Source of the DNA: Acytostelium subglobosum LB1
Taxonomy: Eukaryota; Evosea; Eumycetozoa; Acytosteliales; Acytosteliaceae
Direction of reading: 5' to 3'
NCBI RefSeq assembly: GCF_000787575.1
Contig: NW_012236491.1
Coordinates: forward strand, 2,064 to 66,063
Length of the DNA: 64,000 nt
The number at the start of each line of letters is the position of its first letter. Within the stretch, counting starts at the first letter, position 1. This document shows positions 10,495-20,687 of this stretch, piece by piece. The notes beneath the pieces were generated by a model. That model was given only the letters and a program-made list of their open reading frames with translations, was not told the DNA's origin and searched no databases. Position numbers and translations under genes: made by a program.

Positions 10495-12246
10495 ATGGAT
10501 GAGGCTGAAGAGACTATTGCTTGCCGACGCTTGAATGTCGCTGCTCACTCAGTACTTGGAGATGCAAAGCTTTGCATGGCCATCATAGGTCATGTTAGTA
10601 ATATCTTCAGGGACAGGTTGGGAATCAACTCGAACAAGTTGATCAAGGGTCGACAACTGTTGTACAACGAATCACTCCACGACTACATCAAGTATGGCGC
10701 CACTGAGTGGCTGGTCAAATCACTCGACGATCACTATGCTGGACCCTCTCGTCCATATCCTTATCCCTTCAACAAAAAGCTAATGGATGTGGCCATCAAT
10801 CGATCCGACAATCATACACTCTCGACACTCTATGCCCTCCCATCATTGACAATGGGGATGGGGAATGGCACTAGGATCGTTGATCCCAAATACCTATCAC
10901 AATGCTCCGATCCAAGTTGGACCCAGATATTGGAGGATGTAATATGGATGTCACAGAGGAGGATTGAGATTGCTCCAAACTATATGGTCCAGCTGGATGA
11001 TCCATTATTCCTGCGTCAATGTATCTTGAGTGGCGTGGATATCAAGCCACTCAAAGAATACATCTACCCCAAGGATGTCAAGTACCTCTTCCCCTGGCTG
11101 ACCAAACCCTGGGCGATGGAGATGCTTCAACTCCTCCACGAGAAGAACATTGTCAACGACAAGTCAATGTGCACCATCCTCAGCATGTCAACCAAGGATC
11201 ATCTGCATCACATCACCAACTTCATTCTCCAACATTATCCAACGATACTGGAGACCAACCTTGAATATCTGGTACCCGAGTGCAGTAGTAATGGCAATCT
11301 AGAGTTGTTTGGAATAATGGCTGGCTCAAACGTCCTGTTGCCCGAGCACTTGGAGAACATATTCTCAATGGCATCAGCCAAAGGACACTTGGCCATTGTC
11401 ATAAATGCAAACAACATGCTACAAACGCTCCACAATTGGTGCTTCTCAATGCTGCCATACCTTGGAGAAGCTCTATCCAATGGACATCTGTACGTTGTCA
11501 ATTACATTCTCGGAGCTCCACCTGTTGAACGATCTACTGCAGTCAACGTTGCAGCGGAAATGTTCATTGTGGACATCCATCACTCAATAATATCGCTTGA
11601 CTTGATTGCTCGATTGTTCCAAGTGCCAAACCTCCACCATTCCTACAAAAATGTGATGGCGAGCGCCATCAAAGCAGGAGATCGAGAGGTTATCGAGCGA
11701 CTCGAGCAAGGACACAAATATCTCAAAACAGACTATTCGATTGCCTTGGGTATGGCGGCAATAGTTGGCGATGAGATCAGCGCTACGATGATCTTGGACA
11801 AGCATAAACATCTTTGCTTGCCCATAAAGCTCATGTCTGGCGCAACATTTGATCCAAAAGATTGGGCGTTGGTCCATCCCAATATTGGCATTATGATTGC
11901 CAATATCATCGACCCTGATAAACACCAGATCATGGTCGGACATGTGGTTTCATCACTCGACATCCCTGGTAGTAGGATGACCAAGAAGGTAGCGGCCAAA
12001 TTCGTCAACATCAAATCTCAAAGGGGTTCGCGCTACAATACGATGGAAGATGATGATACCTATTTTAATATCTATCTGTTGCCCTTCAAAGTGGACAATT
12101 ACAAGACAAAGGGTATTCCCATTGGGAAAGCTCTTGTCGAATATGCAGCACAAGGCAAGTTGGCCGAGATGCGCAATCTCTTTTATGAAGTTTCAAAAAC
12201 AAACAAGACTCTCATTGAAGAAATGTGGTTTTATTTGAAAAAGTGA
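10495..12246 (+). CDS. Ankyrin-like repeat protein, cluster copy 3
   Basis: From the first in-frame ATG (MDEAEETIACRRLNVAAHSV) the protein has 583 residues. The N-terminal module (AHSVLGDAKLCMAIIGHVSNIF) aligns with the start of copy 2 (VHSVFRNIVLCRQLMHYVNII), followed by LIKGRQLLYNESLHDYIKYGAT, again like copy 2. Divergent ankyrin-type units include CSSNGNLELFGIMAG, ASAKGHLAIVINANN, ALSNGHLYVVNYILG and AIKAGDREVIERLEQG. The open frame extends upstream without a stop to an acceptor at 10477-10478 (CAATCAAAG), which is why a splice from copy 2 is possible. Because the family N-terminus begins right after the ATG, a separate gene with a very short intergenic gap (about 97 bp) is equally plausible. 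Confidence 0.75.
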   Translation: MDEAEETIACRRLNVAAHSVLGDAKLCMAIIGHVSNIFRDRLGINSNKLIKGRQLLYNESLHDYIKYGATEWLVKSLDDHYAGPSRPYPYPFNKKLMDVAINRSDNHTLSTLYALPSLTMGMGNGTRIVDPKYLSQCSDPSWTQILEDVIWMSQRRIEIAPNYMVQLDDPLFLRQCILSGVDIKPLKEYIYPKDVKYLFPWLTKPWAMEMLQLLHEKNIVNDKSMCTILSMSTKDHLHHITNFILQHYPTILETNLEYLVPECSSNGNLELFGIMAGSNVLLPEHLENIFSMASAKGHLAIVINANNMLQTLHNWCFSMLPYLGEALSNGHLYVVNYILGAPPVERSTAVNVAAEMFIVDIHHSIISLDLIARLFQVPNLHHSYKNVMASAIKAGDREVIERLEQGHKYLKTDYSIALGMAAIVGDEISATMILDKHKHLCLPIKLMSGATFDPKDWALVHPNIGIMIANIIDPDKHQIMVGHVVSSLDIPGSRMTKKVAAKFVNIKSQRGSRYNTMEDDDTYFNIYLLPFKVDNYKTKGIPIGKALVEYAAQGKLAEMRNLFYEVSKTNKTLIEEMWFYLKK

Positions 12247-12393
12247 TCAAAACACCCAACAAAGCCAGTTTTGATTCAATTCACTGTTCACACTTTGATC
12301 AATTTCTTACATTGTTGTTAGTTTACACACTCCAATCATATCTATTATTTGTATAAATATTAAATAAATACCTATTATCATCATTAAACAAGA

Positions 12394-13291
12394 ATGAGTA
12401 AGTTATATAACCTATTTGACTCATCAGTTTGAACACCTCCCATCACTCACTCACTCACTTACTCTTTCAATCAATCAATCAATCAATCAATCAATGACAC
12501 CATAGGTACCGCCACTTCCAAATGCAGAAAGTGCTCAACAGAGATTGTTGGAGAGACAGTCCATGCCCTGGATGCTGATTGGTGCGCCAAGTGTTTCACT
12601 TGCAGCATGTGTAGGTAACAAAGGAAGCGGCAGGTGGAGCAGGTGTGCGGTTGGCAAGGATGGACAGGATGGGACAAGGTAGAGAGAGGGTCGATCGATC
12701 AATCAATCAATCAATCAATCAATCACAAATGGTTAACCAAACAACATGACAGGCAATCAACCATTGAAGTCATACTTCCTCAGCTCAGCTGGAAAACCAT
12801 TGTGCAAGGTGGACTATGAACGCACTGCGCTCGACAAGTGTGTCAGCTGCCACACACCAATCACTGGACAGAAGTTAACAGACAACATTGGCCAGCACTA
12901 CCATCCCGAGTGCTTCAGATGCACAACATGTAATATAGCGATGGATGGACAGTTCTTTGTCAGGAACGGACAGATCAAGTGTACCGCCTGCAACGAGCAT
13001 CTCAAGAACGAGGAGAAAAAGACCATTGGCAAGGAGATGGGTCCATGTGGATTCTGCACAAAGGGTTGCAACACTGCCGAGGGCACCGTCATTGTCATTA
13101 GTCCCGAGGAGAGATACCATAGACACTGTTTCAAGTGTGTCAAGTGCAAGAATGAGATACAAGGAGAGTTCTACACACTTGACAATGTCAAGTCCAGTAA
13201 GTACCTTGTGGATACATCCACCTCATTCCCCTACTAACACACAAGTGTCCTCCATTTGACAGAAGGATACACCTGCCAGAGCTGCAGCTAA
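12394..13291 (+). CDS. Three-LIM-domain protein
   Basis: The model is join(12394..12397,12506..12610,12753..13196,13263..13291), 193 residues; every junction is in phase. A four-base first exon (ATGA) gives M-S-T-A-T-S-K-C-R-K-C. LIM1 is CRKC...CAKCFTC|SMC...CKVD, LIM2 is CVSC...HPECFRCTTC...CTAC and LIM3 is CGFC...HRHCFKCVKC...CQSC, ending in CS. LIM1 uses Cys where the usual WH-x2-C places His. The second intron (donor GTAGGT at 12611, acceptor at 12751-12752) restores the LIM1 core Cys as T|GC. LIM-only proteins of this size in dictyostelids act at the actin cortex, substrate adhesions or as adaptors; the partner cannot be read from sequence. The alternative GTAAC donor after CSMCR is out of phase, which decides the splice choice. 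Confidence 0.88.
12470..12494. repeat. (AATC)n run inside a LIM-gene intron
   Basis: Six or so TCAA units sit just upstream of the first acceptor of the LIM gene. A similar run (about 12690-12725) lies in its second intron. These exemplify the tetranucleotide content of introns throughout the window. Confidence 0.8.
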
Positions 13292-13748
13292 TCGATTGGA
13301 TTGGATCATAATAAACATCAACATGAGTAACTTGCTTGTCTTCTATACCTGTGGAACTTTATTTCATTTTGTGTATGTTGCTGTTGGCTGGATGTTGTCG
13401 TTGTGTGTTGTGGATGTTGTTGTGGTTGATGGTAATGAAAAGGAGTGAAGGAGGAGGTGGAGTAGGAAAGAGGCTTTGTTATGAATGCATATGGTCTTGA
13501 ATCATTTGACCAGATGTTGACGAAGAGAATGAATGATGCTATGCTTTGATTTGCTTTGCTTTGCTTGCTGTGTTGTGTATAGAGTAGAGAGAGAAGAGAG
13601 CTATAATGAACATGAAACGCATATTGTCACAACGTTTGGTGATGGCGTCGTTGCTTGTTGAGCACACCCCAGGTGCGCAGTGATATTTGGGAAAGAGAGG
13701 GATGTGAAGAGAGAGAGATGGAATGACCTGGACATGGACAATGTGTGT
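13292..13748. other. Convergent 3' intergenic region
   Basis: This 457-bp gap separates the 3' ends of the LIM gene (+) and the tupA gene (-). An AATAAA-type signal (ATCATAATAAACATC) follows the LIM stop within about 25 bases. The rest is G/T-rich (TGTTGCTGTTGGCTGGATG) then purine-rich (GAGAGAGAAGAGAG). No gene was seen. Confidence 0.5.
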
Positions 13749-15719
13749 CTAGGAGTCATACTTCCAAAGTCTTGCTCTCGAGTCTCCACTGCCAGTGGCA
13801 AACAGACCGCCCTTGGGCGACAGGGCCACAGAGATGACTGAGTTCTTGTGTCCCTGCAGCATCATGTGAGTTGTGCCTGTCTTGGGGTCCCAGAATTGCA
13901 CTGATCGATCCTTGGAGCCAGAGATCAACCAATTGCCACATGGTGAGAAGGCCACTGACAGGACAAAGTCCTTGTGGCCAGTGAATGTGGAGCGACATCT
14001 TGAGCGCGACCTTGAGCCAGACAGATCCCAAAGCTTCAGTGTCTTGTCGAGACTGCCTGATGCCAAAGATTTTCCGTCTGGCGAGAAGGCCACCGAGTAG
14101 ACCGAGTCCATGTGACCCTCGTATCTCTCGAGGAAGTAGCCTGAATGGGCGTCCCAAAGTCTGACGATATTGTCGAGCGATCCAGCCGCCACCAAACGTC
14201 CATCAGGACTGATCGCAACAGAAGTGACTCCATTCTTTGGTCCTACCTCTTCATTGCCCAATGTGAATGCGCACTAATGTGATTGATTGAAAATGTGTCA
14301 GTAAGTTGTTTGATTGATCATGAACATTTGATTGATTGATTGATGTCCATACTCTTCCTTCCTTGAGATCCCAGATCTTTGCCTTCTTATCTCCACTGCC
14401 GGATACGATGAACCTGCCGTCTTGGGAGTAGTCCAACGAGTAAATGTCCAACTCGTGTCCGCTGAACTTCTGGTGCACCTTCTTGTGCGCAATGTCCCAA
14501 ACCTTGACAGTCCTGTCCTCTGCTCCTGTTGCCAGATACTTTCCATCTGGACTGAAACATACTGATCGAATGTAGAGGTCGCCCTCCTTATCTCCATCAT
14601 CATAGAATTGGCTAAGAGTTGATTATTGTTAGAATCTTGAAACCTGCGTGTGATTGATCGATTGGGTTACATACCAAACGTTTCTTCCTGTCTCAGTGTC
14701 GTATATTGTTGCATTTCTGTTGCAGCCTGATGCCAGGTACTTGCCGTCTGGACTGAACTTTACACAGCACACGACGCTGCCATGCATAAAAGTGTGCGCC
14801 AAATCTATGTTCAAGTTTGTTTGTACATTTGGATTGTATCCAACTAGCCAATCCTGTCCTTCCTTGGCATTATCATCTGCCTCGCTACTAATGTAGTTGT
14901 GTGGATGATGTTAGTGAGTGAGCTAGAATCGTCCAACATGTTGTTCAACATCAGCATCAACATACTATCTTCTTCTTTCATCTCCCATATTCTCCTTTGG
15001 ATGCTGTTGCTCCATTGGCTCAATCTCAACTCCCTTCTTTTCCTGTTTGAGTCGTTGGTCAATTGAGGACAGCGCTGGGAAGGAGGGTGCGCCGCCAACA
15101 CCACCACCACCCTGTTGTGGAAGCTGAGGTGGTTGACCTGGCTGCTGTGGATAGAACTCGCCGGAGCGTCTGCGCGGGGCTTTGTCTGGGATGGTTGGAG
15201 TCGGTGTGCTTCGGGCCTGGCCGACTGATGCTGGCGCCGGACTCTGTGATCTGAATGTGCTTGGGCTGTTCAGATCCCTCGATCCTGTCGCCTGCTCCAA
15301 CTGTTTCTTTAACCTCATAATCTCGTCCTCATATTGACCCTTGACCCTATTATGAGTTCTCTCCAACTCTATCAGACTTTGTTGTATATGTTGCAATTCT
15401 TGCATTTGACTTTGGACTGTTTGTTTTGTTTCGTTTCGTTTCGGGTAATGGTAATTTTAAGTTGATTGAAGTTCAAAAGTGATTGTTCGTTCGGCCCGAT
15501 TTGATTGGGTGAGTGAATGAGGGTGTTAGGTCCAATTGAAAATACGCGTTTAAATTGATCATTCAATTCAATCAATCAAACAAACTATGACAATTGCTTA
15601 CACTTTCGTTCGTATTCATCTTTATGTATCTTGTAAAGTCCTAAATCATGATTGAGGTTATCAACTTCATTCTTCAACTCGTTTAAGAGCTCGCCAGCTC
15701 TAGACCTAGCTTGATACAT
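13749..15719 (-). CDS. tupA: TUP1-family WD40 transcriptional co-repressor
   Basis: The model is complement(join(13749..14273,14353..14611,14675..14887,14966..15416,15602..15719)), 521 residues, with all phases closing. Exon 1 encodes [20 protein letters not shown], the Tup1 N-terminal tetramerisation/Ssn6-binding helix, continuing in exon 2 as a coiled coil ([20 protein letters not shown]). A Pro/Gln/Gly-rich linker follows ([17 protein letters not shown]). The C-terminal half is a seven-bladed WD40 propeller: [112 protein letters not shown] and [17 protein letters not shown]. The segment order and [14 protein letters not shown] are diagnostic of Tup1/TupA rather than generic WD40 proteins. 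It is a nuclear general repressor acting with a Cyc8/Ssn6-type partner; in Dictyostelium the trishanku/tup-type repressors act in development. Confidence 0.93.
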
Positions 15720-16206
15720 CTTCTTATTTATCTATTATTTGTCTATTAATTATATAATAATATACTCCTAAATAACCAATAAATAATAAATAGAGATATA
15801 AACTTATACTTATAATTATATTATATTATTTATATACAGATAAGAATTAGAGTTATAAAATAGTTATTAACAGATGTTATCTGTATATCTATATCTTATC
15901 TTATAACTGTTGAACAAAACAAATAAATGGATTGAATGATTGAATGATTGAATGATTGAATGATTGAATGATTGAAAGAATGAATGAATGAATGCAATAA
16001 TGATGATGCTGTTCAAACTTGGTTTTGTTGTTGGCATGCCTGTTGTGTTGTTTATTTGGAGCGAACCCTTTGAGTGTGAACAAACAGCCACCTATTTCAA
16101 AAAAAATTACTCACACATCCGTCATCCTTCTTCTTCAGCACAATTTTAAAATTATTAGAGGTGGTGGTCTGGCGTGTGGGAAGGTTGTTGAGGTATGAGG
16201 TGGGGG
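15720..16206. other. AT-rich promoter region of tupA with tetranucleotide repeat
   Basis: Very AT-rich DNA (15740-15900) immediately upstream of tupA is followed by (ATTGAATG)n at 15931-15994. No convincing coding sequence was seen before the 3' end of the small gene at 16207. Confidence 0.5.
15931..15994. repeat. (ATTGAATG)n / (AATG)n microsatellite
   Basis: The sequence is a nearly perfect run of ATTGAATG units passing into GAATGAATG, in the tupA upstream region. Confidence 0.85.
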
Positions 16207-16412
16207 TTAGGGAGTCATTCCTATCAAATTATGAACATGATTTCCGAATGGGGCAATGATGCGGGCACCATCTATTGGCTCAAGATCAAATACGAATGAA
16301 TCTGAATGTACAAATAAGTAAATAATATTGATGTTTTAACATGGTTACCAAGAATAATACATATTATTATGTGCTCACCTTGCTCATTGTCTTGCAATCT
16401 CTTATCATTCAT
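16207..16412 (-). CDS. Spliced 42-residue microprotein
   Basis: The model is complement(join(16207..16301,16379..16412)). The first exon reads MNDKRLQDNEQ and ends before a GTGAGC donor at 16378; the second begins after CATTCAG at 16302-16304. The G|AT junction restores frame, giving SFVFDLEPIDGARIIAPFG then NHVHNLIGMTP and a stop. The mixed, non-repetitive composition, correct splice phase and absence of low complexity argue for a real gene. It has no signal peptide or membrane span. I do not recognise it. The gene lies between tupA and the ABC transporter, both on the same strand. Both exons are too short to stand out as open frames alone. Confidence 0.6.
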
Positions 16413-16514
16413 CAATGATTGTGTTCATAAAGATAGAGGTAAAGATATAAAGGTAAAGTATAAACTATAACTTTATTGTTATATATAATAATTATAAACA
16501 TTCAATCATTCTTA

Positions 16515-19500
16515 TTATCTCTTCATATGACGAATGTAAGTGAGTGCAAAGTAACCAAGAATTATGAAACCAATGTTGTAACATGAAAGGATGAGAACAT
16601 TCCAGAACTGACGGGAAGGATCCAAACCGTAACGATCCAACATTGCATCTCCAAGTCTGATTGGACAGAAAGGTACTGTTGTGCCATTGTTAAATTGGAT
16701 CGGGAATGAACCCTCACCGTTTGGACAATCAAAGACGGCGCCATGCAACTCGGTGACACCCAGTGATTCAAAGGCGTATCGTGTAAATGTGAGCCAGTGC
16801 ATCCATATCCATCCACCGGGAATGTTGGTCCTTGGAATGAAGAATCCTCCAAACAGTCCGAGGAAGTTGAGTCCCATGCCTCCAAGCAGAACACCAACTG
16901 GTACCGTCGGCAGTACCAGAGCAAACACCACCATCATGTTGTCGTAGGCCATACAGACCAACAGATAGATGAGCAGGGTGAAGAAGAACTTCCATCCGTT
17001 GTGTCCTGGGTCCATGCCAGTGAGCCAGAAGAATGGAATCCAAAAGACAAAGGCGGTCAACATCATCATTGGTATATCGGTGATCACTGAGGCAATGATG
17101 TAGAGTACTGATGGGTAGGAGCCGGATGAGTTGTCACGGTAGTAGACAGCGCGGTCTTCGACAACGAGTGGGATCTTGGAGATTGAAGCCATGCCACCAA
17201 ACAAGAAACTGAGGAAGATCATTGCCAGTTTGTTTCTGGCGCCCGGTTGGTCATTGTCGAGACGCAAGAACATTGTGCCAACAACGAGTGCGGGGACGAT
17301 TGAACGGAGGAAACGGATCAAGATGGTCTGTGGACGACGGATGTGGTTGAGCCATGCGCGCTTGACCAGGACGTAAAGCTGAGTGCGGAAGGGTGCGGCG
17401 TAGTTAGAGCGGAACTTTGGAACGGTGGCATCCTCGGGGACGATGGTCTTGTTGGTGAGTTGTTCAACAGTGATGCGAGCCTCTTCGGATGAGCGGTAGA
17501 CTTCGATTGGGCTCTCTCCAGTGTTGCTGGTGGTCTCAGCAATCTCAAGGATGTGGTCGGATGGATTGCGGTCGGCATGCATCTGATGACCCTGGCGGGC
17601 AAAGTAGTCGACGACGATCTGGCTGTTGGTGCCAGTCTCGCCAAAGTAGATGACCTCACCCTTGGACAGGAGAAGCATCTGATCAAACTGCTCAAAGATC
17701 TCTTGGGATGGCTGATGGATGGTGCAGATGACGGTTCTTCCACTCTGGACGATCTTGCGGACACAGTTCATCACCTTGAGGGCGGCGGCAGAGTCCAGAC
17801 CAGAGGTGGGTTCGTCGAGGAAGAGCAGGCGGGGGTCAGAGGCGAGCTCAATACCAATGCTCACCTTCTTTCTGTTGGCCAATGAGATACCCATTGTTGG
17901 GTTGGGTCCAATCTTGACGTTGGCCAGCTTGGTCAAGCTGAGCACCTTGAGGATGTCGTCGACCAGCTTGATCTTGTCCTCGTTGAGGAAGGAGTCCGGA
18001 AGACGGCACAGGGCAGAGAAGTAGATGGCCTCCTTGACGGTGAGGTTGGCAGACAGCACGTCCTGCTGCTCAACGTAGGCGGCGAAACGAGTGATGTTGA
18101 TGTTCTCGATTGGCACGTTGTTGATCATGATATCGCCCTTGATCACACCAATGTTCTTGCGCTTGGAGAGCACATCGAGCAAGGTGGACTTGCCAGCGCC
18201 AGATGGACCCATCAGGGCCATCAAACCAGGCTTGACGAAACCGTTGATGTTCTTGAGCAACTGCAGTGTGACCTTCTCGTTCTTGCCAGTCTGGGCATTC
18301 TTGGCGGTCGAGTTGACTGTGTAGTTGAGGTTCTGGATGGTCATGTAGCAACCGCCAGTCATGGACTGCTTGGCATTTGCGCTCTTGTTGTCCTTCTTTG
18401 CCTTGATCTTCTTGGCCTGCATGGTTCTGGGTGGCTTCTTGACCTCGAACTTGACAAAGCGCAGTCCAATATAGAAGAGAGCAAAGAAGAATGCGGAGAA
18501 GCCGACCAGGATAGCGATGTCGATCCAACGCCAGTAGAAGTTGTTCTCAAAGCCAAACACCTTGAGGAAGTCCGAGCCAGAGTTCATTGGGCAGATACGC
18601 AGGGCACCCTCCCAGCCAGTCATGTTGGTGGGTGGGATCAGCTCGTTGGGCGCGCAGTGGAACGAGCGACCATACATCTCATTGGAGGCGATGGCGTCCA
18701 ACACGTACTTGAGTGGCGACAGGTAGTACATCCAGATCCACCAGTTGGGGATGTTGGGCTTAGGCAAGATGAAACCACTGAACACCATGAATAGGATGAC
18801 CACGGCGGGGGTCACCATCGATGTGACCAGTTGCGAGTCAGAGAAGGATGATGCCAATTGGAAGACGCCCTGTGCCACGACATTGACCAAGGCCATACAG
18901 ATGATGAACACAAAGAAGCTGTCGGCGCGTGCGCGGAAGCCAGAGATCCAGTAACATGTGATACTGAACAATGTGGCCTCGATCAATGACACGGGGAACT
19001 TGCTGACGACCATTGTGATGAAGTATGCGAATGTCCTGTAGAACTTGCCGTCCTTTTGTGCGTAGAAGATTGAACGCAGTTGGTAGAACTCCTCGACCGA
19101 ACCAAAGGTGGTCCAGATGTGGAGCACCATGGCAAAGTATAGTAGACCAAAGCGGTTCCTGCCATCAGCTTGAGTCTCGCCCATTTGGAAGAACAATGAG
19201 CCCAGCACGAAGCCCATGAATATAGCCTGGACGAAACGGACAATGTACTGCATCTTCATGATGCGCATGATCTTGATTTGGCGATCAAAGCACAACTTGA
19301 TATCATACCACAGAGGTGACATTATATTCTCCGACTGTGAATAGTCAACCAAAGGTGTCGATGGCAGCAGTCCTCTGATCCTTTCTTGAACATTTTGGTA
19401 ATCTGGATGGGTTGGCCATTCATTCAATATGTTAGTGAGTCTGGTCTTTAATTGATTGAGTGAATGGATAGTGATGGATACATACATGGTGATTGTTTAA

Positions 19501-20687
19501 ATAATACATCAAGTTGGATGGTGTTTGGTATGTTGCTGTCCAGCAACTCAGCTCTGTTTGAGGTTGATGAGTACTTGCGAGAGTCCTCAACCATGTCCTG
19601 GATAAACTCAGCCATTGGTTGATCCATGTTTGGTTTGAATCCAATTGATTCAAAGTCTGTTTGATTGATTGAATGAATGAATGTTAGTATTGATGGAACT
19701 ATCCCCCATTACATGCATGTCAGCTGACAGCATATACATACATGTAAGTATTTGATCTCTTGGTCCAAAGTATACAAGTTGTCCTTTCTCTCCTAGCAAC
19801 ATGATGTCATCAAAGAGATCGGTCAACTCTGGACTTGGTTGCAACAATGAGATGATGGCTGCAGCCTTGCCCTCTTGAGCGATGGTCTTGACCTTGTTGC
19901 AGACACTGTAGGCGGTGGCCGAGTCCAGACCAGTGGTGGGCTCGTCCATCAATATGAGGTTGGGGCACTTTGTAAACTCGCTGGCGATTGTGACACGTCG
20001 CTTCTGGCCTCCAGAGATTCCACGGAAGAACTGATTGCCAACGATGGTGTTTCTTGTGTGGCTCAGACCCAGCTCGCTGAGGATCATGTCGACACGCTCG
20101 CTCTTGGTCTCTTGATCGACAGTCGAGCCCATGTTGCACTGTGCTGAGAAGTCGAGCGTCTCTTGCACGGTGAGAAGTGGCACGTGCACGTCGTCTTGTG
20201 GCACGTAGATTGTGTCTTTGTGATGAGTGGCCTCGTCGGCCTCGTGTCCATTGAAGGTCAGCTCGCCCTCGACCTTGCCCTCGCCCAGACGGTTGGCCAG
20301 CACCTTGAGCAACACACTCTTGCCCGAGGCTGGCGCGCCCATCAGCAGGACCATGCGGCCTGGCTGCATGGTGAACGAGAAGTCCTTGATGAGGTAGGTC
20401 TTCTTCTCGTTGACAGTGGCGTGCTTGGAGGCCGATGTGTTGGCCACGTAGTATGACAGATTCTTGGCACTGACGTACATTCCAGTCTTTGCAGGGCTGG
20501 CATACTGTCTGATGTGTTGGGACAGATCAGTGTTGACCTCAATGGTCTGATGGTGACCATTATCAATCGATGTATCCTGATGTCCATGTGAGGATGTGGG
20601 TGTGGGTGGGGATGACATCACACCCATTTCCAATTCCAATGATGCTCCCTCCACTGGAGCTGGAGAACTTACAATCTCATTCTCCAT
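16515..20687 (-). CDS. Full-size ABCG (PDR-type) transporter
   Basis: There are three exons: 20687..19742, a second beginning at 19656, and a third that is open down to the stop at 16515, about 1,400 residues. Exon 1 encodes an N-terminal tail and NBD1 with Walker A GAPASGKS (117-124), signature ISGGQKRR and Walker B LILMDEPTTG. The first junction closes in phase (T|AC, giving TYFESIGF). The second intron is ambiguous: a GTATTA donor near 19515 or GTATCC near 19481, with acceptors near 19428-19424. Exon 3 carries TMD1 (six spans, from YIVRFVQAIFMGFVLGSLFF), NBD2 with GPSGAGKS, and TMD2 ending YFALTYIRHMKR. NBD2 has ISLANRKKVSIG where canonical domains have SGGQR, as in the dictyostelid ABCG family. 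The reversed (NBD-TMD)2 order is diagnostic of pleiotropic drug resistance pumps. The likely role is plasma-membrane or endosomal export of lipids or xenobiotics. Confidence 0.93.
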
